From NCBI GenBank assembly GCA_964405335.1, contig CAYONP010000130.1, positions 1 to 13,191 of the forward strand: DNA of 13,191 bases, in the 5' to 3' direction. Within the stretch, counting starts at the first letter, position 1. Each line of letters opens with the position of its first letter. The translations under genes and the position numbers were made by a program. The notes beneath the pieces are model-generated. The model saw only the letters and a program-made list of their open reading frames with translations. It was not told the origin of the DNA and did no database searches. The DNA is from CAYONP01 sp964405335 (GTDB lineage: Bacteria; Armatimonadota; UBA10988). Of this stretch, positions 5,566-11,786 are shown in pieces.

Positions 5566-7641
5566 ATGGCTGGGACGCAGAACATCCGCAACGTGGCGCT
5601 GATCGGACACCGGGGCGCGGGGAAGACTTCCCTCGTCGAAGCCCTGGCGTACGCGGTCGGGGTCACCAATCGGATGGGCTCGACCAGCGCCGGCAACACC
5701 ATCGGCGACTTCGACGACGAGGAGCGGAAGCGACAACTGACCATCTCCAGCGTGGTCGCCAGCTTCGACTACGCCGGGACGCGGATCAACCTGATCGACA
5801 CCCCCGGCTACGCCGACTTCATGGGCGACACCTACGGCGCACTGCGCGCCGTCGACGCGGCGCTGCTAGTGGTCCATGCCGAGCAGGGCGTCGAGGTCGA
5901 AACCGAGCGGGTGTGGGAGTATGCGGCCGAGTACCACCTGCCGGTGCTGGTGGTGCTCAACCACCTCGACGGCGAGCGGGTCGAGCTCGAGCGGGCCCTG
6001 GGCGACCTCGAGCGGCTCCGCGCGCGGACGGTGGCGGTGCAGGTGCCGGTCGGCGAGAAGGCCGGCTTCGAGGGCGTGGTCGATCTGGTCAGCGGCGAGT
6101 ATTACCCCGGCGGCCAGACCGGCTCGGCCAAGCGCGCCGCGCCGCCGTCGGCGGTGGCCGAAGCGGTGGCGGCCGAGCGCGCGGCGCTGGCCGAGTTCGC
6201 CGCCGAGAACGACGAAGCGTTGATGGAGAAGTTCTTCGCCGCCGGCGAGCTCGAGCCGGCCGAGCTGACCGCCGGCCTGCGGCTCGGCGTGGCCGACCGG
6301 AGCCTGGTGCCGGTGACCTTCGCCGCGGCGACGCGGAACATCGGCATGTTGGCGCTGCTCGACCTGATCGTGGGGCTCTGCCCGACGCCGACGGAGCGGC
6401 CGACGGTGCGCGGCGTGAAGCCGCGGACCGAGCAGGAGGTCGAGCGCCGGCCGGTCGAGTCGGAGCCGTTCTGCGCCTACTGCTTCAAGGCCCTGCACGG
6501 TGACGGGCGGAAGGTCACCCTGATGCGCGTCCTGTCGGGCGCGGCCGAGGCGGGGTCGACGATCTACAACGGCACCCAGGAGCAGAAGGAGCGGCTGGGC
6601 AACGTCGGCTACCTGCTCGGCGACCAGTTGAGCGAGGTGCCGCGGATCGTCGCCGGCGACATCGTCGGCGCGGTCAAGCTCGGCGCGCGGACGGGCGACA
6701 CGCTGTGCGACGAGAAGGAGCCGGTGGTGCTCCGCCCGACGGTCTACCCGACGCCGCTGCTGTCGGTCGCGGTGCACCCCAAGTCGCGCGGCGACGAAGA
6801 GAAGATTGGTGCCGGCGTGACGCAGTTGCGGGACGAGGATCCGAGCATCCAGTACGTGCGCAACCCGGAGACCGGCGAGAGCATTCTCAGCGGCATGGGC
6901 GACATGCACCTGCAGGTGGTGCTGGCCAAGTTGTCCAGTCGGCACAAGGTCGAGGTCGACACGAGCAAGCCGAAGATCGCCTATCGCGAGACGTTCCGCG
7001 CGAAAGTCGAGTCGCAGGGCCGGTTCAAGAAGCAGACCGGCGGCTCGGGCCAGTTCGGCGATGTCTATGTGCGGGTCGAGCCGCTGCCCCGCGGCAGTGG
7101 GTTCGAGTTCGCCGACGAGGTTTTCGGCGGCCGGGTGCCGGGTCAGTACATCCCGTCGGTCGAGAAAGGCGTGCGCGCCCGGCTGGCCGAGGGCTTCGTC
7201 GCCGGCTTTCCCGTGGTCGACGTCAAGGCGGCGCTGTACGACGGCAGTTCGCATCCGGTCGATTCGAGTGACCTGGCCTTCCAGATGGCCGGCCGCATCG
7301 CGGTCGAGGCCTGTGCCGAGAAGGGTCAGGTCTACCTGCTCGAGCCGATCTGCGACCTCTGGGTCACGGTGCCCGACGACTGTGTCGGCGACATCATGGC
7401 CGACCTGCCGCGGCGGCGCGGGACGGTGATGGGCAGTGACGGCAGCGGCGGGCGGCAGACGGTCCAGGCCCAGGTGGCGGCGGCCGAGTTGGCCACCTAC
7501 GCGACCGACCTGCGGTCGATGACCCAGGGCCGGGGGACGTTTCGGGTCGAGTTCAACCGCTACGAAGAGGTGCCGCACGAGATCGCCCAGCGGGTGATCG
7601 CCGAGCGCGCCGCCGAGCAGGCCGAGCAGCGCAAGTCGTGA
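5566..7641 (+). CDS. Elongation factor G-like translational GTPase (EF-G-2 type)
   Basis: The 691 residues cover all five EF-G domains: GTPase (about 6-275), domain II (about 290-390), domain III (about 395-475, with ETGESILSGMGDMHLQ), domain IV (about 476-600, with FKKQTGGSGQFGDVYV and the tip HPVDSSDLAF, His563 kept), and domain V (about 588-675). GTPase motifs diverge from EF-G: G1 GHRGAGKT (14-21) has Gly for Asp, switch I reads RQLTIS (Thr59 kept), G3 DTPGYADF (78-85) has Tyr82 at the catalytic His position, G4 is NHLD (132-135), and G5 is AAA rather than GSA. These traits resemble the second EF-G (EF-G-2) of Thermus from memory. It likely acts on the ribosome, but whether in translocation, recycling or assembly is unknown. 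Its place inside the ribosomal protein cluster, with tight spacing to both sides, implies co-expression. A canonical fusA would be expected upstream of tuf, outside the window. Codon use and GC content match its neighbours. Confidence 0.93.
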   Translation: MAGTQNIRNVALIGHRGAGKTSLVEALAYAVGVTNRMGSTSAGNTIGDFDDEERKRQLTISSVVASFDYAGTRINLIDTPGYADFMGDTYGALRAVDAALLVVHAEQGVEVETERVWEYAAEYHLPVLVVLNHLDGERVELERALGDLERLRARTVAVQVPVGEKAGFEGVVDLVSGEYYPGGQTGSAKRAAPPSAVAEAVAAERAALAEFAAENDEALMEKFFAAGELEPAELTAGLRLGVADRSLVPVTFAAATRNIGMLALLDLIVGLCPTPTERPTVRGVKPRTEQEVERRPVESEPFCAYCFKALHGDGRKVTLMRVLSGAAEAGSTIYNGTQEQKERLGNVGYLLGDQLSEVPRIVAGDIVGAVKLGARTGDTLCDEKEPVVLRPTVYPTPLLSVAVHPKSRGDEEKIGAGVTQLRDEDPSIQYVRNPETGESILSGMGDMHLQVVLAKLSSRHKVEVDTSKPKIAYRETFRAKVESQGRFKKQTGGSGQFGDVYVRVEPLPRGSGFEFADEVFGGRVPGQYIPSVEKGVRARLAEGFVAGFPVVDVKAALYDGSSHPVDSSDLAFQMAGRIAVEACAEKGQVYLLEPICDLWVTVPDDCVGDIMADLPRRRGTVMGSDGSGGRQTVQAQVAAAELATYATDLRSMTQGRGTFRVEFNRYEEVPHEIAQRVIAERAAEQAEQRKS

Positions 7642-7654
7642 CGCGGAGGGTGCT

Positions 7655-8026
7655 GTGATTCAACAAGAGACGCGGCTGCGAGTGGCGGACAACACGGGCG
7701 CCCTGGAGATCCTCTGCATCCAGGTCAAGGGCGGCAGCGGGCGGCGCTATGCGCGGGTCGGCGACATTATCCGGGCGACGGTCAAGTCGACCCGGCCGGG
7801 TTCGCCGCTGCCCAAGGGCTCGGTGGTGACGGCGGTGGTGGTGCGCACGAAGAAGGAATACCAGCGGCCGGACGGGTCGAGCATTCGGTTCGACGACAAC
7901 GCCGCGGTGATCGTCGGCGACGACGGGATGGAGCCGCAGGGCACGCGCATCTTCGGGCCGGTGGCGCGCGAGCTGCGCGACCGGCGCTACATGCGCATCG
8001 TCTCGCTGGCGCCGGAGGTGCTCTGA
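7655..8026 (+). CDS. rplN: 50S ribosomal protein L14
   Basis: L14 sits at the subunit interface and forms bridges to the 30S; it is also the RsfS silencing-factor target. The 123-residue product has normal length and clear family sequence: IQQETRLRVADNTGA at the start, GGSGRRYARVGDIIRATVK, VVVRTKKEYQRPDGSSIRFD, and the end GTRIFGPVARELR with MRIVSLAPEVL. The start is GTG at 7655, preceded by GGAGGG at 7645-7650 with a 4-base gap. It follows the EF-G-like gene by 13 bases and its stop overlaps rplX as TGATG. It is the first gene of the classical spc block. Confidence 0.98.
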   Translation: MIQQETRLRVADNTGALEILCIQVKGGSGRRYARVGDIIRATVKSTRPGSPLPKGSVVTAVVVRTKKEYQRPDGSSIRFDDNAAVIVGDDGMEPQGTRIFGPVARELRDRRYMRIVSLAPEVL

Positions 8027-8424
8027 TGCGACGTCAGCGGCCGGACAATCGGACTCAGCCCAAGCCGCGGGTGCGGCTGATGATTGGCGACACCGTCGAG
8101 GTGCTCTGCGGCAAGGAGCGCGATCGCGGCAAGCGCGGGCAGGTCACCGAGATCATGGCCCGCGAGTCGCGGGTGCGGGTGGCCGGGATCAACTTGCAGA
8201 TCAAGCACCAGAAGGGCGGCCGGCGGCGGACCATGCAGCAGCAGGCGGGTCGGATCCAGTTGCCCGGACCGATTCACATTTCGAACGTGCAGTTAGTCTG
8301 CACCACCTGCGGCCAGCGGACGCGGCCGAAGTACGAGGTGACCGAGACGCCGGAGCGGGTGTACAAGCGTCGGATCTGCGGCAAGTGCGGCGCGGAGATC
8401 GCGCGGCAGAGAGTGGAGCAATGA
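8026..8424 (+). CDS. rplX: 50S ribosomal protein L24 with zinc ribbon
   Basis: L24 initiates 50S assembly. The 132 residues contain the KOW motif at about 19-45 (GDTVEVLCGKERDRGKRGQV), the NLQIKHQKGG basic segment, and a C-terminal zinc ribbon with cysteines at 92, 95, 118 and 121 (CTTCG and CGKCG). There is an N-terminal addition of about 18 residues (MRRQRPDNRTQPKPRVRL) before the usual start near residue 19. The start at 8026 is preferred because it overlaps the rplN stop (TGATG) and has GGAGG at about 8014-8018. Starts at GTG 8071 or ATG 8080 would give a standard-length protein. The stop overlaps the rplE start. Confidence 0.96.
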   Translation: MRRQRPDNRTQPKPRVRLMIGDTVEVLCGKERDRGKRGQVTEIMARESRVRVAGINLQIKHQKGGRRRTMQQQAGRIQLPGPIHISNVQLVCTTCGQRTRPKYEVTETPERVYKRRICGKCGAEIARQRVEQ

Positions 8425-8996
8425 TGGCGACGGCAACAGCGGAAGAGATCGCCGTGCCGCGGCTGCAGGCGCGCTACCGCGAGGAGATCGTGCCGGCGCT
8501 GATGGCCGAGTTCGGCTACCAGAACGTGATGCAGGTGCCGCGGCTGGTCAAGATCGTCTGCAACATGGGTGTCGGTGAGGGTCGCGAGGATGTCAAGAAC
8601 GTCCACGCGGCGGCCGAGGATCTGGCCCGCATCTGTGGTCAGAAGCCGCGGCTGAACCGCGCGCGGAAGTCGATCAGCAACTTCAAGATCCGCGAGGGGA
8701 TGATCATCGGCTGCCACGTCACGCTGCGCGGGCAGCGGATGTACGAGTTTCTCGACCGGCTGGTGTCGATTGCCCTGCCGCGCATCCGCGACTTCCGCGG
8801 CCTGCCGCCCAAGGGCTGTGACGGGCGCGGAAACTACACGTTGGGATTGCCCGAGCAGACGGTCTTTCCCGAGATTGACCCGGACAAGATCGCGGCCACG
8901 CGCGGGCTCGACGTGACGCTGGTGACCACGGCCGCCAGCGACCGCGAGGGGCTGGCGCTGCTGCGCCGGCTGGGCCTGCCGCTGCGGGAAAGCTGA
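8421..8996 (+). CDS. rplE: 50S ribosomal protein L5
   Basis: L5 binds 5S rRNA and contacts P-site tRNA through its loop. From ATG 8421 it has 191 residues; a second ATG directly follows at 8424. The GGAG at 8415-8418 is 2 bases from the first and 5 from the second, so 8424 is a real alternative. The open frame extends upstream to 8385 but that part lies inside rplX and does not look like L5. Family signatures are LVKIVCNMGVGEG, RKSISNFKIREGMIIGCHVTLRG and the P-site loop region FRGLPPKGCDGRGNYTLGL, followed by TVFPEIDPDKI. The ATGA overlap with rplX suggests coupling. Confidence 0.96.
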   Translation: MMATATAEEIAVPRLQARYREEIVPALMAEFGYQNVMQVPRLVKIVCNMGVGEGREDVKNVHAAAEDLARICGQKPRLNRARKSISNFKIREGMIIGCHVTLRGQRMYEFLDRLVSIALPRIRDFRGLPPKGCDGRGNYTLGLPEQTVFPEIDPDKIAATRGLDVTLVTTAASDREGLALLRRLGLPLRES

Positions 8997-9005
8997 GGAA
9001 CAGCG

Positions 9006-9191
9006 ATGGCCAAGAAATGCCTGATTGCCAAGGCCAAGCGGCGGCCGAAGTACGCCGTACGCGCGTACCGGCGTTGTTCGGTCTGCGGGCGCTCGCGCGG
9101 CTATCTCCGCCATTTCGGTCTGTGCCGCGTCTGCTTTCGCGAGCGGGCGCTGCGCGGTGAGCTGGCCGGCGTGACCAAGTCGAGCTGGTAG
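9006..9191 (+). CDS. rpsN: 30S ribosomal protein S14, type Z (zinc-binding)
   Basis: S14 is a 30S head protein. The 61-residue product is the short zinc-containing type (also named rpsZ), with two CxxC pairs at Cys24/Cys27 and Cys40/Cys43 (RRCSVCGRSRG and FGLCRVCFRE). The end, ALRGELAGVTKSSW, is characteristic of this type. The zinc-free 89-101 residue type is not encoded here. It lies 9 bases after rplE with GAGGAA near the rplE stop as a likely ribosome binding site, in the standard spc position between L5 and S8. Confidence 0.98.
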   Translation: MAKKCLIAKAKRRPKYAVRAYRRCSVCGRSRGYLRHFGLCRVCFRERALRGELAGVTKSSW

Positions 9192-9209
9192 CCGGGAGAG
9201 ACACGCATC

Positions 9210-9605
9210 ATGATGACCGACCCGATCGCGGATATGTTGACCCGGCTGCGCAACGCCAATGCGGCGAAGATGCCGCAGGTCGACGTGCCGCACTCGAAGT
9301 TGAAGGCGCAGATCGCGCGCATCCTGCAGGCCGAGGGGTACATCAAGAGCTACCGCGTGGTCGAGGAAGGGCCGCAGGGTCTGCTGCGCATCAAGCTCAA
9401 GTACGGGCCCACCGGCGAGCGGGTGATCGATCGCCTCGAGCGGGTCAGTCGGCCGGGCCGGCGGGTTTATGTCCCACGCCGCGGCCTGCCGCGCGTGCTC
9501 AGCGGTCTGGGCGTGGCCATCGTCAGCACCTCACGGGGGGTGATGACCGACCAGGAAGCGCGCAAGCTCGGTGTCGGCGGCGAGGTGCTGTGCACCGTGG
9601 CGTGA
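9210..9605 (+). CDS. rpsH: 30S ribosomal protein S8
   Basis: S8 binds 16S rRNA helix 21 and, in E. coli, represses the spc operon. The 131 residues match the family: MTDPIADMLTRLRNANAAKM at the start, VPHSKLKAQIARILQAEGYI, and the RNA-binding C-terminus with RRVYVPRRGLPRVLSGLGVAIVSTSRGVMTDQEAR (about 89-123) and GGEVLCTVA. Two adjacent ATGs (9210 and 9213) can serve as start. GGGAGAG at 9194-9200 lies 9 bases before the first, so 9210 is reported. The 18-base gap from rpsN is among the largest in the cluster. No S8-binding operator is evident near rplE. Confidence 0.97.
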   Translation: MMTDPIADMLTRLRNANAAKMPQVDVPHSKLKAQIARILQAEGYIKSYRVVEEGPQGLLRIKLKYGPTGERVIDRLERVSRPGRRVYVPRRGLPRVLSGLGVAIVSTSRGVMTDQEARKLGVGGEVLCTVA

Positions 9606-9616
9606 TAGGAAAGAGC

Positions 9617-10168
9617 ATGTCGAGAGTAGGCAAGGCGCCGATTGAGCTGCCCCGCGGGGTCAGCGTCCAGCTCGGCGAGCGCAACTCGGTGACCGTCAAA
9701 GGGCCCCGCGGCGAGCTGACCCGGCGGTTCGACCGGCGGCTGACCATCGCCGTCGACGACGGCACGCTGACGGTCGCGCGGGCGACCGACCACCGTGACG
9801 AGCGGTCGCTGCACGGGCTGACCCGCGCGCTGCTGCAGAACATGGTCACCGGCGTCAGCGAGGGCCACAAGCGAACGCTGCTGGTCACCGGCATCGGCTT
9901 CCGCGCCGAGCAGCTCGGCGACATGGTCAACCTGCAGGTTGGGCTGAGCCACCCAGTGATGATCGCGCCCGATGAGGGCATCACCTTGACCGTCGAGACG
10001 GTCAACCGGGTGACCGTCAGCGGGATCGACAAGGAGCTGGTCGGCGACACGGCGGCGCGCATCCGAGCGGTGCGGCCGATCAAGCCGTACATCTTCCGCG
10101 GCGACTTCCAGGGCATCCGCTACGACGACGAACGGCCGCGGCGCAAGGCCGGCAAACAGGGAGTCTGA
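9617..10168 (+). CDS. rplF: 50S ribosomal protein L6
   Basis: L6 lies near the GTPase-associated region and sarcin-ricin loop of the 50S subunit. From ATG 9617 the product has 183 residues, the usual length, beginning MSRVGKAPIELPRGVSV. Key stretches are VTVKGPRGELTR (about 25-36), the VSEGHKRTLLVTGIGFRA junction between the two alpha-beta domains, and the end IRAVRPIKPYIFRGDFQGIRYDDE. The open frame extends nine codons further upstream, but those overlap rpsH and do not match L6; AGGAAAG at 9607-9613 supports 9617. The rplR GTG follows after a single base. Confidence 0.97.
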   Translation: MSRVGKAPIELPRGVSVQLGERNSVTVKGPRGELTRRFDRRLTIAVDDGTLTVARATDHRDERSLHGLTRALLQNMVTGVSEGHKRTLLVTGIGFRAEQLGDMVNLQVGLSHPVMIAPDEGITLTVETVNRVTVSGIDKELVGDTAARIRAVRPIKPYIFRGDFQGIRYDDERPRRKAGKQGV

Positions 10169-10169
10169 G

Positions 10170-10532
10170 GTGTCGAGCAAGGTCTCACGTTACACCGGCC
10201 GGGTCCGGCGCCAGCGCCGGGTGCGGCTCAAAGTGCGCGGCACCGGCGAGCGGCCCCGGCTGTCGGTCTACCGCAGCCTGCGCCACATCTATGCGCAGGT
10301 GATCGACGATTCGACCGGCCGCACGCTGGTCACCGCGTCGACCCTCGACCCGGAGCTACGCGAGTCGGCGGGAGCCAACCAGACCGCGGCGCGGGCGGTC
10401 GGCCGCCTGGTCGCGGCGCGGGCCCGCGACGCCGGCATCGAGCGGGTCGTGTTCGACCGCAACGGCTACCTGTACCACGGCTGTGTCAAGGCGGTGGCCG
10501 AGGGCGCCCGTGAGGGAGAGTTGCAGCTATGA
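10170..10532 (+). CDS. rplR: 50S ribosomal protein L18
   Basis: L18 binds 5S rRNA together with L5. The 120-residue product has typical length and features: a basic start (RYTGRVRRQRRVRLKVRGTGERPRL-type region at about 7-31), LSVYRSLRHIYAQVIDD, the ANQTAARAVGRLVAARARDAGI helix and VVFDRNGYLYHGCVKAVAEGAREGEL at the end. The start is GTG at 10170, one base after the rplF stop, with GGGAG at 10159-10163 inside rplF. The stop overlaps the rpsE start as ATGA, suggesting coupling of L18 and S5. Confidence 0.97.
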   Translation: MSSKVSRYTGRVRRQRRVRLKVRGTGERPRLSVYRSLRHIYAQVIDDSTGRTLVTASTLDPELRESAGANQTAARAVGRLVAARARDAGIERVVFDRNGYLYHGCVKAVAEGAREGELQL

Positions 10533-11095
10533 GAGAGCCACGGGGTGGTGGCGACCGCGATCGCCGCGGCGGCGGGCGCGACCGGCGCGGCCGGCGCGAG
10601 GATGCCCTGGCGCTGGATGAGCGGGTGGTCGACATCGCCCGCGTCGACAAGGTCCACAAGGGTGGCCGCAACCTGTCCTGGCGGGCGCTGGTGGTGGTCG
10701 GCGACAACAAGGGCAACGTCGGCGCGGCGATCGGCAAGGCGCGGGAGATTCCCGACGCCATCCGCAAGGCCTCCGAGCGCGCGCGGAAGGACATGGTGGC
10801 CGTGCGGCTGGTCGGCGGGACTATTCCGCACGCCATCCAGCGGCGCGTGCAGACCGCCGACGTGCTGCTCAAGCCGGCGGTGCCGGGCACCGGCGTGATT
10901 GCCGGCGGCGCGGTGCGGGCGGTGATGGAGGCGGCCGGGGTGAGCGACATCCTGACCAAGAACCTGGGCAGCAACAACCCGGTCAACATCGTCTGGGCGA
11001 CGCTGGAATGCCTGCGCCAACTCAAGACGGTTGACGAGGTGGCGGCGTTGAGAGGGAAGTCGGTCAGCGAAATCGGTTTTCGGCCGCGCGGCTAG
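10529..11095 (+). CDS. rpsE: 30S ribosomal protein S5 with Arg/Gly-rich N-terminus
   Basis: S5 acts in mRNA unwinding at the entry channel and decoding fidelity. Family sequence starts at about residue 31: ERVVDIARVDKVHKGGRNLSW (the S5 RNA-binding loop with KGGR), LVVVGDNKGNVGAAIGKARE, then VLLKPAVPGTGVIAGGAVRAVMEAAGV and the end RGKSVSEIGF. Before it lies a 25-residue low-complexity stretch made mainly of Arg, Gly and Asp (starting MREPRGGGDRDRRGGG). Such basic extensions occur in S5 of several phyla. Total length of 188 exceeds the E. coli 167. The start overlaps rplR by four bases, so the extension is part of the natural frame and not a mis-chosen start. Confidence 0.97.
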   Translation: MREPRGGGDRDRRGGGRDRRGRREDALALDERVVDIARVDKVHKGGRNLSWRALVVVGDNKGNVGAAIGKAREIPDAIRKASERARKDMVAVRLVGGTIPHAIQRRVQTADVLLKPAVPGTGVIAGGAVRAVMEAAGVSDILTKNLGSNNPVNIVWATLECLRQLKTVDEVAALRGKSVSEIGFRPRG

Positions 11096-11103
11096 GAGCG
11101 ATC

Positions 11104-11289
11104 ATGGCACGGCTGCGGATCACGCTTAAGAAGAGCGCCATCGGGCGCCAGCAGCGGCAGCGCGAGACGGTTCGCTCGCTGGGCTTCAAGCGCCTGGGGC
11201 AGACCGTCGAGCATGACGACTCGCCGGCGGTGCGCGGTCAGATCAACGCCGTGCGGCATCTCGTGGCGGTGGAGGAGGTCGAGTCATGA
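11104..11289 (+). CDS. rpmD: 50S ribosomal protein L30
   Basis: L30 is a small 23S rRNA-binding protein, present in most but not all bacteria. The 61 residues contain LRITLKKSAIGRQQRQRETV, LGFKRLGQTVEHDDSPAVRG and INAVRHLVAVEEV, which cover the whole family domain at normal length. The gene is in its standard place between rpsE and rplO; the gap to rpsE is 8 bases with TAGGAG of the rpsE stop region as ribosome binding site. The stop overlaps rplO as ATGA. Confidence 0.97.
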   Translation: MARLRITLKKSAIGRQQRQRETVRSLGFKRLGQTVEHDDSPAVRGQINAVRHLVAVEEVES

Positions 11290-11753
11290 AGCTCGGTGAG
11301 TTGTCCGGTCGGCCCGGCGGCAATCGCGACCGCAAGCGCGTCGGCCGCGGCCATGGCACGGGCAGCGGCAAGACCTCCGGGCGTGGCCAGAAGGGCCAGC
11401 GCTCGCGCTCGGGCGGCAACGTGCGGCCCGGCTTCGAGGGCGGCCAGACGCCGCTCCACATGCGCACGCCCAAGCTGCGCGGCAACACCAAGAAGCGCTC
11501 GCGCGACATCGGCATCTTCCGGCGCGACTATGCCATCGTCAACGTCGGCACGCTGGCGGCGCTGCCGGCGGGCAGCGAGGTGAGCCTCGAATCGCTGGCC
11601 GAAGCCGGGATGGTCAAGCGGGCCAAGGACGGTCTGCGCGTGCTTGGCGGCGGCGAGCTGGCGGTGGCGTTGACCGTCACCGCGCGCCACTTCACCGCCG
11701 CGGCGCGGACGAAGATCGAGGCTGCCGGGGGCACCGCCACGTTGATGGAGTGA
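11286..11753 (+). CDS. rplO: 50S ribosomal protein L15
   Basis: L15 is a late-assembly 50S protein with a long basic N-terminal extension. The 155 residues show the Gly/Arg-rich start with RKRVGRGHGTGSGKTSGRGQ (about 16-35), the RPGFEGGQTPLHMRTPKLRG motif at about 47-66, and the globular end with LAEAGMVKRAKDGLRVLGGG and KIEAAGGTATLME. Length is normal. The ATG overlaps the rpmD stop. It is the last ribosomal protein gene in the window, followed by a 33-base gap to secY, the largest gap here. Confidence 0.97.
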   Translation: MKLGELSGRPGGNRDRKRVGRGHGTGSGKTSGRGQKGQRSRSGGNVRPGFEGGQTPLHMRTPKLRGNTKKRSRDIGIFRRDYAIVNVGTLAALPAGSEVSLESLAEAGMVKRAKDGLRVLGGGELAVALTVTARHFTAAARTKIEAAGGTATLME

Positions 11754-11786
11754 GCGCGGGGCCGCGGGGCCCGAGGTATCTGCGCG
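11754..11786 (+). other. GC-rich spacer between rplO and secY
   Basis: This 33-base gap is the longest non-coding stretch in the window. It begins with a run of G and C (GCGCGGGGCCGCGGGGCCCG) that could fold into a weak hairpin with CGGG/CCCG arms, but no T-run follows, so it does not look like an intrinsic terminator. GAGG at 11773-11776, ten bases before the secY ATG, is a rather distant and modest ribosome binding site. Confidence 0.5.

Noticed and set aside
5866..7578. A 570-codon open frame on the - strand opposite the EF-G-like gene
   Set aside because: It is antisense to a gene with clear family identity and consists of His/Arg/Leu/Ala-rich sequence typical of the reverse strand of GC-rich codons. 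It has no recognisable domain.
5566..7641. EF-G-like gene as a tetracycline-resistance ribosomal protection protein (TetM type) or RF3
   Set aside because: The G motifs (GHRGAGKT, DTPGY), the EF-G-type domain IV (TGGSGQFGDV, HPVDSSDLAF) and the full domain V match the EF-G-2-type pattern better. RF3 lacks EF-G domain IV. TetM-type proteins, as recalled, keep GHVDAGKT and DTPGHMDF.
11754..11773. GC-rich spacer after rplO as an intrinsic terminator
   Set aside because: The possible stem is short with mismatched centre and no T-run follows; secY is normally co-transcribed with the spc operon.
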